Shown here: piece by piece, positions 1-5,200 of the stretch
Layout: every line of letters starts with the position of its first letter
How positions within the stretch are numbered: position 1 is the first letter of the stretch
DNA from: an uncultured Eubacteriales bacterium
Lineage (GTDB): Bacteria; Bacillota; Clostridia; Lachnospirales; CAG-274
Direction: 5' to 3'
NCBI GenBank assembly: GCA_902497185.1
Contig: CABVEG010000149.1
Location: 1 to 5,200 of the forward strand
DNA: 5,200 bases
Position numbers and translations under genes: made by a program
The notes under the pieces: model-generated
Seen by the model: only the letters and a program-made list of their open reading frames with translations
Databases searched by the model: none
Told to the model about the DNA's origin: nothing

Positions 1-4
1 GTGT

Positions 5-47
5 AAAAAAATATTTGGTGTGATTTTTTATAACCACACCAAATATT
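5..47 (-). terminator. Second terminator hairpin, minus-strand direction
   Basis: AATATTTGGTGTG (10-22) and CACACCAAATATT (35-47) are perfect complements: a 13-bp stem with a 12-nt loop. On the minus strand the stem runs directly into T's (positions 11 down to 5), while on the plus strand no T run follows. It therefore acts on transcripts coming from the EamA side, as a back-up to the hairpin at 57-91. A gene lying left of the window could alternatively use it as a leader or 3' structure. Confidence 0.75.
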
Positions 48-56
48 ATACAACCG

Positions 57-91
57 AAATAAAAAAAGCGACTAAAACGCTTTTTTTATTT
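57..91 (-). terminator. Bidirectional intrinsic terminator after the EamA gene
   Basis: The arms AAATAAAAAAAGCG (57-70) and CGCTTTTTTTATTT (78-91) are perfect complements of 14 bp around a 7-nt loop. The stem has only three G-C pairs, next to the loop, flanked by an A run on one side and a T run on the other. Read on either strand it gives a short GC core followed by seven or more T, so it could stop transcription from both directions. It begins 30 nt past the EamA stop codon. Confidence 0.85.
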
Positions 92-121
92 TTATCAACC
101 ACATCAGTTGACAAATAACCA

Positions 122-1021
122 TTAATTTTTATTATTTTTTCCAATAGGGAGCTGCACAAGTATGACTGCTGCAAAAACTACTACACATCCTAAAATCTGT
201 CTTAAGCTAAGGCTTTGGTCGGTTAATAAAAATCCCACCTTATATGCCACAACACCTGCTATGGCTGCTATAACAGATTCTAAGCTTAAAATTATGGCAG
301 CAGTAGTGGGATTAACATCTTTCTGTCCTACTATCTGTAACGTATACCCTACACCGCTTGATATAAATCCCGCATAAAGTATGGGAACAATACCCATTTT
401 AATCTGTTCAATACTTGGCTTATCAAAAACAAGCGAAAGTACTCCACAAATAACAAAACATACAAAAAACTGTATAGCTGAAATTACAACACCATCTGTT
501 TTAGATGAAAAGTAATCAATAATCAAAATATGCACCGCAAAGGCAATGGCACATAAAAACACCATTATATCACCCCTGCTTATTGTAAGGCTTTCGTTCA
601 TACACAAAAGATACATACCTATAGCAGCAATCACTGCACTTATCCATACAATAAAAGGTGCTTTTCTACCAATAAATATGCCCAAAACAGGCGTAAAAAT
701 GATATATAGTGTTGTAATAAAGCCCGCCTTGCCTACACTTGTTGTAACAATACCATACTGCTGAAAAAGACTTCCGGCAGTCAGTGCAATTCCGCATAAA
801 ATCCCTGCAATAATCGTTATACGCCAATTTGCACTTTTTTTGTCTTCTTTTTTTCTTCTGTAAAATATAACAGGCATAAGCGCTATTACAGCCAAAATGT
901 TTCTGCTTGCAGTAAAAGTAAATGGTTTCATATATTCCATTCCCTTTGACTGGGAAACAAAAGCAACGCCCCATACAAAGGCAGCTAAAAACAGAAGAAA
1001 ACAATTTCTGTACTTGCTCAT
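122..1021 (-). CDS. DMT-superfamily transporter, EamA domain (10 predicted membrane segments)
   Basis: This 299-residue protein is a drug/metabolite transporter made of two EamA repeats of about five helices each. Many relatives export amino acids or other small metabolites, but the substrate cannot be told from sequence. Hydrophobic segments lie near 6-24, 34-54, 68-86, 100-118, 123-141, 151-169, 178-199, 210-230, 238-260 and 275-291. Family stretches are AAFVWGVAFV (13-22), QQYGI..TSVGKAGFITTLY (87-106) in repeat 1 and QKDVNPTTAAIILSLESVIA (233-252) in repeat 2. After the latter, relatives usually have a short GE-containing turn; here it is KVGFLLTDQSLSLRQ (261-275). The ATG at 1019-1021 keeps the first helix, but the bases before it (AAAGTAAAAAGCT) hold no clear ribosome site. 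With a 6-nt gap from the ATPase stop, initiation probably depends on translational coupling. It is the last gene of the operon. Confidence 0.92.
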   Translation of the reverse strand: MSKYRNCFLLFLAAFVWGVAFVSQSKGMEYMKPFTFTASRNILAVIALMPVIFYRRKKEDKKSANWRITIIAGILCGIALTAGSLFQQYGIVTTSVGKAGFITTLYIIFTPVLGIFIGRKAPFIVWISAVIAAIGMYLLCMNESLTISRGDIMVFLCAIAFAVHILIIDYFSSKTDGVVISAIQFFVCFVICGVLSLVFDKPSIEQIKMGIVPILYAGFISSGVGYTLQIVGQKDVNPTTAAIILSLESVIAAIAGVVAYKVGFLLTDQSLSLRQILGCVVVFAAVILVQLPIGKNNKN

Positions 1022-1027
1022 AGCTTT

Positions 1028-1774
1028 TTACTTTAATACTGACTGTATAAATGACCTTGTTCTTTCATTTGCAGGATTATTAAATATAACTTCAGGAGTA
1101 TTCTCCTCAAGAACAATGCCCTCATACATAAACACAACCTTATCGGCAACTTCTTTCGCAAAACCCATTTCGTGAGTTACAATAACCATTGTAATGCCTT
1201 CTTTAGCAAGGTCTGCAATTACATTTAAAACCTCACCTGTAAGCTCCGGATCAAGTGCTGATGTAGGCTCATCAAAAAGTATAATTTCAGGATTTCTCAT
1301 TAATGCTCTTGCAATGGCAACTCTCTGTTTTTGTCCTCCTGAAAGAGTTGACGGCATAACATTAAGTTTATCCACAAGACCTACCTTTTTAAGCATTTCA
1401 ACAGCAAGTGCCTCAATTTCAGCCTTACTTCCTTGCTTATTTAACATAGGTGCACACATAAGATTTTTCTTTATGCTCATATGTGGAAATAAATTAAAAT
1501 GCTGAAAAACCATTCCTGCCTTAGATAATATTTTAATTTTCTCCTTTTGATGTGGGTATTTGCCATTTTCACATAAATATTTGCCTGCTATGCTTATTGT
1601 TCCGTCATTAACAGTTTCCAAATCAATTAAACTTCTTAAAAAAGTACTTTTGCCTGAACCTGAAGGACCAAGTATTGCAACAACCTCACCCTTTGAAACA
1701 TTAAGACTTACATCCTTTAACACTTCAAGGTCACCAAAACTTTTTCTAATATTTTTAGCTTCTATTTCATACAT
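1028..1774 (-). CDS. Polar amino acid ABC transporter ATP-binding protein (GlnQ/HisP family)
   Basis: This 248-residue ATPase drives the PAAT importer from the cytoplasmic side. Every motif is intact: Walker A GPSGSGKST (36-44), Q-loop MVFQHFNLFPH (88-98, Q91; the F(N)LFPH block is characteristic of the GlnQ/HisP family), signature LSGGQKQR (144-151), Walker B IILFDEP (164-170, D168/E169), D-loop SALD (172-175) and switch histidine in VTHEM (H201). The segment at about 65-85 (KYLCENGKYPHQKEKIK) is a lysine-rich stretch before the Q-loop, somewhat longer than in the most compact GlnQ proteins. ATG 1772-1774 is preceded by GGAAGGAGGG (1781-1790), with the AGGAGG core 7 nt upstream. It is the third gene of the operon; the EamA gene starts 6 nt after its TAA. 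Which amino acid it serves depends on the binding protein. Confidence 0.96.
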   Translation of the reverse strand: MYEIEAKNIRKSFGDLEVLKDVSLNVSKGEVVAILGPSGSGKSTFLRSLIDLETVNDGTISIAGKYLCENGKYPHQKEKIKILSKAGMVFQHFNLFPHMSIKKNLMCAPMLNKQGSKAEIEALAVEMLKKVGLVDKLNVMPSTLSGGQKQRVAIARALMRNPEIILFDEPTSALDPELTGEVLNVIADLAKEGITMVIVTHEMGFAKEVADKVVFMYEGIVLEENTPEVIFNNPANERTRSFIQSVLK

Positions 1775-1789
1775 ACTTAACCCTCCTTC

Positions 1790-2440
1790 CTAAAATGCAA
1801 ATTTCTTTTCGAGCTTTTTAAATAACACAGATAGCAAATAGCTTAAAATCAGATAAAATGCTGCTGCAACTGCATAAGCCGAAACATTTGTAGTTCTGTT
1901 TACAATATTGTTTGTTACCTTTAATAAATCAGATAAGCCTAAAGTAGTAATTAAAGCAGTATCCTTTAAAAGGATAATAGTTTCATTAGCTACAGCAGGC
2001 AATGAAATTCTAAACATCTGAGGCATAACTATTTTAAACTTAGTCTGAATATCACTTATACCAAGTACTTTTGCAGCCTCGTACTGACCCTTATCTACAG
2101 ACAATATTCCCCCTCTGAAAATTTCAGCAAAGTAAGCAGCATAATTAAGTACAAAGGCTATAGCACCGGCAGTAAACCTGTCACTTATGACAAGGTACTG
2201 ACCAATTTTAGGAATAAAAGGCAAACCAAAATAAACAAAGAAAATCTGCAAAAGCAAAGGAGTTCCTCTCATAATAAGAATATAAACTCCTAAAATTTTA
2301 TTTATTATTTTACTTTTACCTGTATATAAAAAAGTCATAATTAAACCCAAAGGTATTGACAGAACTATTGTAACCAAAAACAGCTCAACAGTAAGCCTGC
2401 ATCCTGTCATCATTTGGCTTATCCATGATATTAAATCCAT
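1790..2440 (-). CDS. Polar amino acid ABC transporter permease (HisM/GlnP family)
   Basis: This 216-residue integral membrane subunit forms the channel of the PAAT importer, probably as a homodimer because only one permease gene is present. Hydrophobic segments lie at about 17-39, 51-73, 90-108, 150-170 and 190-208. Family motifs are RGTPLLLQ (58-65), AYFAEIFRGGI (102-112) and the EAA cytoplasmic loop QYEAAKVLGIS (119-129), which contacts the ATPase. The length is typical (210-230). ATG 2438-2440 is preceded by AAGGAG (2448-2453) at 7 nt spacing. MDLISWISQMMTGCRLTVEL fits the usual N-terminus, in which a short amphipathic part leads to G..LT(V/L). The gene ends in TAG, and the ATPase ribosome binding site begins at the last base of that stop, so the two genes are closely coupled. 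Confidence 0.95.
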   Translation of the reverse strand: MDLISWISQMMTGCRLTVELFLVTIVLSIPLGLIMTFLYTGKSKIINKILGVYILIMRGTPLLLQIFFVYFGLPFIPKIGQYLVISDRFTAGAIAFVLNYAAYFAEIFRGGILSVDKGQYEAAKVLGISDIQTKFKIVMPQMFRISLPAVANETIILLKDTALITTLGLSDLLKVTNNIVNRTTNVSAYAVAAAFYLILSYLLSVLFKKLEKKFAF

Positions 2441-2452
2441 AAATTATCTCCT

Positions 2453-2491
2453 TACAAAAAACAAATAAAAGGGGGCTGTATTGACAGCCCC
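2453..2491 (-). terminator. Intercistronic hairpin, probable attenuator between binding-protein and permease genes
   Basis: Starting 17 nt after the binding-protein stop, the minus strand reads GGGGCTGT (2484-2491), a 4-nt loop CAAT, and ACAGCCCC (2472-2479): a perfect 8-bp stem with six G-C pairs. The run C-TTTTATTTG-TTTTTT follows and leads straight into the permease ribosome site AAGGAG (2448-2453). The form is that of an intrinsic terminator with an interrupted T-tract. No new promoter is evident before the permease gene, so partial read-through is the likely behaviour. The hairpin could also protect the 3' end of the binding-protein message. Confidence 0.75.
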
Positions 2492-2508
2492 GTTACTATA
2501 TTTGTCAA

Positions 2509-3303
2509 TTAGTTATTCTTAACTACTATATCTTCACCAAACCACTTTTCAGAAATTTCAGCAGCAGTGCCATCAGCTGATAATTCGTCAAGAGCTGTCT
2601 GAAGTTTATCGATTAATTCAGTATTACCCTTCTTTGCTGCAATACCATATTCCTCAGAACCAAAGTCATCATCAAGGATAACAAACTTCTTGTCAGGATT
2701 CTGTGCAAGATAATATCTTGCTACAATTTCATCAGCTACAACAGCATCAACTCTGCCTACTTCAAGATCAGCTAAAGCTAAAATATTAGTATCATAAGTT
2801 GGCATTGAAGCAAACTGTGTATGTATATCATTAGCCTCAATGGCATCTACAGCAGAAGAGCCGTCCTGAACACCAACGTTCTTTCCTGCAAGGTCAGCCT
2901 TAGCATTAATATCTGAGCCTTCATTTACAATAATAATCATTCTGTTGTTAAGATATGGCTTAGTAAATTCCATAGCCTCAAGTCTTTCATCAGTAATTGA
3001 AAAACCATTCCAAATTAACTGTATTTTATCAGAACTAAGCTCAAGCTCCTTGCTGTCCCAATCGATTGGCTGAAATTCAACTTCAACACCCATTTTTTCA
3101 GCAGCAGCCTTTGCTAAATCAATATCAAAGCCTACGATTTCGTTATTTTCATCTCTAAAACCCATAGGCGGGAATTGGTCGTCAAGACCTATAACAATCT
3201 TTTCAGTGTTTGCAGTGTCAACGGCTTCATCAGCAGCACCGCCACAGCCTACCATTGTAAATCCTAAAGACATTACAAGTAACATACTTATTAACTTTTT
3301 CAT
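2509..3303 (-). CDS. Polar amino acid ABC transporter substrate-binding lipoprotein (SBP_bac_3 family)
   Basis: This 264-residue extracellular binding protein captures an amino acid and delivers it to the permease encoded next. The N-terminus is a lipoprotein signal: MKK, a hydrophobic stretch, then MVGC with the lipidated cysteine at C20, followed by an acidic linker. The mature part is a family 3 periplasmic-type binding fold. It shows GFDIDLAKAAAEKMG (58-72), LIWNGFSITDER (96-107) with R107 at the position that binds the substrate alpha-carboxylate, FTKPY (113-117), VGVQDGSSA (143-151), and VDAVVADE (185-192) with D191 matching the Asp that holds the alpha-amino group in HisJ-type proteins. 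The substrate is therefore an alpha-amino acid, but whether glutamine, cystine, histidine or another cannot be read here. ATG 3301-3303 follows AAAGGA at 3315-3320, and a strong promoter lies upstream. A hairpin follows the stop. Confidence 0.95.
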   Translation of the reverse strand: MKKLISMLLVMSLGFTMVGCGGAADEAVDTANTEKIVIGLDDQFPPMGFRDENNEIVGFDIDLAKAAAEKMGVEVEFQPIDWDSKELELSSDKIQLIWNGFSITDERLEAMEFTKPYLNNRMIIIVNEGSDINAKADLAGKNVGVQDGSSAVDAIEANDIHTQFASMPTYDTNILALADLEVGRVDAVVADEIVARYYLAQNPDKKFVILDDDFGSEEYGIAAKKGNTELIDKLQTALDELSADGTAAEISEKWFGEDIVVKNN

Positions 3304-3345
3304 AAAAATTTCCGTCCTTTCAAAAATAAAAATAGCTATGACAAT

Positions 3346-3374
3346 AATATATCATACTTTAGTAATTCTGTCAA
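3346..3374 (-). promoter_or_regulatory. Probable sigma-A promoter of the polar amino acid transporter operon
   Basis: The minus strand carries TTGACA (3369-3374, perfect -35), a 17-nt spacer, and TATATT (3346-3351, 5 of 6 with the -10 consensus) preceded by TG-A, an extended -10. The region just upstream (about 3375-3400) is almost pure A/T and could act as an UP element. Transcription would begin near 3339, giving a 5' leader of roughly 36 nt before the binding-protein start. That leaves no room for a T-box or riboswitch, so any regulation would have to come from a DNA-binding protein. No experiment is implied; this is a consensus match by eye. Confidence 0.8.
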
Positions 3375-3393
3375 TTAAAGTATTAAAAATAAT

Positions 3394-3439
3394 TAAAACA
3401 TAAAAAGCCAATACAATTAACAGGAATCGTATCGGCTTT
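3394..3439 (-). terminator. Intrinsic terminator of the liv operon
   Basis: On the minus strand, starting 4 nt after the livF stop, AAAGCCGATACGATT (3425-3439) can pair with AATTGTATTGGCTTT (3404-3418). This gives a 15-bp stem with two G-U pairs and a 6-nt loop, followed by a T-rich run (TTTTTATGTTTT). The plus-strand reading has no T-tract after the stem, so the terminator works in the minus direction only. It separates the liv operon from the promoter of the next gene. Confidence 0.88.
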
Positions 3440-3443
3440 AATA

Positions 3444-4148
3444 TCACCCGCCTAAATAAGCCTTTTTAACACTATCATCGTTAAGAAGCTTATCCGCATC
3501 ACCGGACATAACAATTTTTCCCGTTTCAAGTACATAGGCTCTGTCTGATATAGAAAGCGCCATTTTTGCATTCTGCTCAACAAGAAGAATTGTCATACCA
3601 TCATCATTACATGACTTAATAATATCAAAAATATCCTTTACAATAATAGGTGCAAGACCCATTGATGGTTCATCAAGAAGCAGCATTTTAGGTTGACTCA
3701 TTAAGGCTCTGCCCATTGCAAGCATCTGCTGTTCTCCGCCTGAAAGTGTACCTGCAAGCTGTTTTCTTCTTTCCTTTAATCTTGGAAAAAGAGTCATAAC
3801 TCTTTCATACTCATTCTTAATAAAATTTTTATCCCTTACTGAAAATGCACCAAGTTCAAGATTTTCGTGAACTGTAAGCTCCTGAAAAACTCTTCTGCCT
3901 TCGGGAACATGACCAATGCCAAGTTTAACTATTTTATCGGCAGTAAGACCCGTAATATTTTTATCCATAAACTCAACCGTACCGCCGCTTGACTTAATAA
4001 GACCTGAAACACTGTGGAGAGTTGTAGTCTTACCTGCACCATTTGCACCAATAAGTGATACAATTTCACCTTCATTTACATCAAAGGTTATACCCTTTAT
4101 AGCATGAATAGCACCATAATGCACATTCAAATCATTTACCTTTAACAA
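3444..4148 (-). CDS. livF: Branched-chain amino acid ABC transporter ATP-binding protein LivF (TTG start)
   Basis: This is the second, shorter ATPase of the LIV importer (234 residues, the usual LivF length), expected to pair with LivG under the LivHM permeases. Motifs are Walker A GANGAGKTT (34-42), the LivF hallmark VPEGRRVF (81-88) where E83 stands at the usual Q-loop position, signature LSGGEQQ (135-141), Walker B LLLDEPSMGLAP (156-167, D159/E160), and VEQN (190-193), where a glutamine replaces the usual switch histidine, as is normal in LivF. The start codon is TTG (4146-4148). It gives the expected N-terminus MLKVNDLNVHYGAIHAIKG, and reading further upstream in the same frame meets the livG TAA after five codons with no ATG or GTG. 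An AAGGAGGTGG ribosome binding site overlaps that TAA. The gene is last in the liv operon and is followed by a hairpin terminator. Confidence 0.96.
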   Translation of the reverse strand: MLKVNDLNVHYGAIHAIKGITFDVNEGEIVSLIGANGAGKTTTLHSVSGLIKSSGGTVEFMDKNITGLTADKIVKLGIGHVPEGRRVFQELTVHENLELGAFSVRDKNFIKNEYERVMTLFPRLKERRKQLAGTLSGGEQQMLAMGRALMSQPKMLLLDEPSMGLAPIIVKDIFDIIKSCNDDGMTILLVEQNAKMALSISDRAYVLETGKIVMSGDADKLLNDDSVKKAYLGG

Positions 4149-4153
4149 TTTCT

Positions 4154-4165
4154 CTCCACCTCCTT
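4154..4165 (-). promoter_or_regulatory. Strong ribosome binding site of livF overlapping the livG stop
   Basis: Reading the minus strand, AAGGAGGTGGAG runs from 4165 to 4154 and is close to a full complement of the 16S rRNA 3' end. The AGGAGG core (4159-4164) begins within the livG TAA stop and lies 10 nt before the TTG start; a second GGAG (4154-4157) lies 5 nt before it. The site supports the TTG as the true start and suggests that a strong ribosome site compensates for a weak initiation codon. Confidence 0.85.
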
Positions 4166-4922
4166 AATTACCCAAATAAGCTGCAATAACTCTCGGGTCA
4201 TTCTTTACCTTTTCAGGAATATCATCACAAATTACCCTACCGTATTCAAGAACAACTATCTTTTCACAAATACCCATTACAAGTGACATATCATGCTCAA
4301 TAAGCAAAATCGTAATATTAAACTTATCTCTTATCAAGGCAATGGTATTCATAAGTTCAGCAGTTTCAGCAGGATTCATACCTGCCGCAGGTTCGTCAAG
4401 AAGCAAAAGCTTTGGATTGGTTGCAAGTGCTCTTGCAATTTCAAGCTTTCTTTGCTTACCGTAAGGCAGGTTGCTTGCAAGCTGATCAGCCTCACCGTCA
4501 AGGTCAAATATATTTAATATTTCCATTGCCCTTTCAGTTATAAGCCTTTCCCCCGTTCTATGCTTAGGCAATCTTAAAATACTGTCAAATACAGAAAAAT
4601 TATACTGATTGTGAAGACCAACCTTAACATTATCAATTACTGACATCTGTGAAAAAAGTCTTATATTCTGGAAGGTTCTTGCTATACCGCTCTTATTAAT
4701 CTGAATAGGGTTTTTACCTGACATTTCCTCTCCATCAAACTTAAATGTACCGTCTGTAGGTTTATAAACGCCTGTTAAAAGATTGAAAATAGTAGTCTTA
4801 CCTGCGCCGTTAGGTCCAATAAGTCCGTAAAGCTGACCTTCCTCAATAGTTAAGCTGAAATTATCAACAGCTCTAAGGCCGCCAAAGGAGATGCCTAATT
4901 CTTTAACCTCTAATAAAGCCAT
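4164..4922 (-). CDS. livG: Branched-chain amino acid ABC transporter ATP-binding protein LivG
   Basis: This 252-residue protein is one of two different ATPases that pair on the cytoplasmic face of LivHM and power branched-chain amino acid uptake. Visible motifs are Walker A GPNGAGKTT (36-44), the Q-loop block ARTFQNIRLF (81-90, Q85) that is typical of LivG, the divergent signature LPYGKQRKLEIARAL (152-166, YGKQ in place of LSGGQ), Walker B LLLLDEPAAGMNP (172-184, D176/E177) and the switch histidine in IEHDM (H210). The length matches the family norm of about 250-260. The ATG at 4922 is chosen because MALLEVKELGISFGG is the usual LivG N-terminus and a GGGAGGT site (4931-4937) sits upstream with about 9 nt spacing from its GGAGG core. 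The gap from livM is 2 nt, so the two genes are probably translationally coupled. The stop overlaps the livF ribosome binding site. Confidence 0.96.
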   Translation of the reverse strand: MALLEVKELGISFGGLRAVDNFSLTIEEGQLYGLIGPNGAGKTTIFNLLTGVYKPTDGTFKFDGEEMSGKNPIQINKSGIARTFQNIRLFSQMSVIDNVKVGLHNQYNFSVFDSILRLPKHRTGERLITERAMEILNIFDLDGEADQLASNLPYGKQRKLEIARALATNPKLLLLDEPAAGMNPAETAELMNTIALIRDKFNITILLIEHDMSLVMGICEKIVVLEYGRVICDDIPEKVKNDPRVIAAYLGN

Positions 4923-4924
4923 AA

Positions 4925-5200
4925 TTATTTACCTCCCTCTTTATTTTTACCAAACACCTTTTGTCTGAAAGCAACAAGTGTAGGATTTGAACTGAATAAC
5001 ATCATAACTATAAGTGCCACTGCATAAAGCAGCATTCTGTAATCTGCCAAAAATCTTAAAATTTCAGGCAATATTGTAAGTATAATAGCAGCAATAATAC
5101 TGCCCGGAATACTACCCATACCGCCTAAAACAACCATAACCAAAATTTCAATAGACTTGTTAAAATCAAATGTTGCAGGCTTTAATATGGCAAGGTTATG
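4925..5200 (-). CDS. livM: Branched-chain amino acid ABC transporter permease LivM, C-terminal part (cut by window edge)
   Basis: This is the C-terminal 91 codons of one of the two membrane permeases of the LIV (HAAT) branched-chain amino acid importer. The frame is open to the right edge, so the start lies outside the window. The segment SIEILVMVVLGGMGSIPGS is the conserved LivM/LivH-family stretch (KSIE.LVMVVLGG.GS), at about 36 to 53 codons beyond the TTG at 5143 counted back. It is followed by hydrophobic segments (IIAAIILTILPEILRFL and LLYAVALIVMMLF) and a short basic tail ending KNKEGGK. The TTG at 5141-5143 could be read as a start, but it falls inside the conserved block and is an internal leucine. 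The TAA stop is 2 nt before the livG start, and the livG ribosome binding site lies inside the last livM codons. LivM rather than LivH is chosen because it directly precedes livG, as in most liv operons, and from sequence resemblance. Confidence 0.93.
   Translation of the reverse strand, partial: HNLAILKPATFDFNKSIEILVMVVLGGMGSIPGSIIAAIILTILPEILRFLADYRMLLYAVALIVMMLFSSNPTLVAFRQKVFGKNKEGGK

Noticed and set aside
95..111. Small stem TCAAC/GTTGA next to the EamA stop
   Set aside because: Only 5 bp with a 7-nt loop and no T-tract; too weak to call beside the two strong hairpins.
666..1004. Minus-strand 112-codon frame inside the EamA gene
   Set aside because: It is a different frame of the same strand within a coherent EamA protein; the product is rich in Cys, Tyr and Lys with no recognisable domain.
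162..1793. Plus-strand open frames at 162-377, 546-764, 897-1175, 1194-1505 and 1560-1793
   Set aside because: They lie antisense to well-supported transporter genes, show no family motifs and have no ribosome sites that outweigh the minus-strand genes. They are shadow frames.
3360..3374. CodY-like box near the -35 (AATTGACAGAATTAC on the minus strand)
   Set aside because: About 9 of 15 positions match AATTTTCNGAAAATT. That is weak in such A/T-rich DNA, and part of the match is simply the TTGACA promoter element.
3304..3443. T-box, SAM or other riboswitch upstream of the binding-protein gene
   Set aside because: The predicted leader is only about 36 nt, and the one strong hairpin in the gap is upstream of the promoter and belongs to the liv terminator.
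3206..4517. Plus-strand open frames at 3206-3403, 3916-4107 and 4293-4517
   Set aside because: They are antisense to the binding-protein, livF and livG genes; the first also runs through the promoter region. No independent support.
4925..5143. A separate 72-residue protein starting at the TTG of 5143
   Set aside because: The frame stays open to the window edge and the TTG lies inside the conserved KSIEILVMVVLGG block of LivM, so it is an internal leucine of a truncated gene.
1..5200. Mobile elements, CRISPR arrays, tRNA/rRNA genes, toxin or defence genes
   Set aside because: Nothing resembling spaced repeats, transposase motifs, terminal inverted repeats or RNA gene structure was seen; intergenic space is small and explained by promoters and terminators.

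Overview
The window is about two-thirds A+T by eye. Its minus-strand genes have strong AAGGAGG-type ribosome binding sites, short intergenic gaps and hairpin/T-tract terminators. The encoded proteins (a lipoprotein-type binding protein, GlnQ/GlnP-type and Liv-type ABC subunits) look like those of low-GC Firmicutes, most likely the Clostridia (Lachnospiraceae-like). The species cannot be named from this sequence alone.

All genes lie on the minus strand, so transcription runs from high to low coordinates. At the right edge (4925-5200) is the 3' part of livM, followed by livG (4164-4922) and livF (3444-4148). These are the distal end of a branched-chain amino acid (LIV/HAAT family) ABC importer operon. 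Its binding protein (livK) and first permease (livH) are not in the window and presumably lie beyond the right edge. The operon closes with an intrinsic terminator at about 3394-3439.

A second unit begins with a strong promoter (-35 at 3369-3374, extended -10 at 3346-3354). It encodes a polar amino acid (PAAT family) ABC importer: a lipoprotein binding protein (2509-3303), a permease (1790-2440) and an ATPase (1028-1774). A DMT/EamA-family transporter (122-1021) follows only 6 nt after the ATPase. A GC-rich hairpin with an interrupted T-tract lies between the binding-protein and permease genes. It probably attenuates transcription, giving more binding protein than membrane components. Two hairpin terminators in tandem (57-91 and 5-47) close the unit.

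Together the window describes amino acid uptake through two ABC systems of different families, with a possible metabolite exporter attached to the second. It looks like ordinary core transport DNA. I found no mobile element, CRISPR array, RNA gene or recognisable novel system. The points most worth a second look are the regulatory and translational details: the attenuator hairpin, a TTG start for livF behind a near-perfect ribosome binding site, the promoter with a small dyad, the tandem terminators and the coupled EamA gene.
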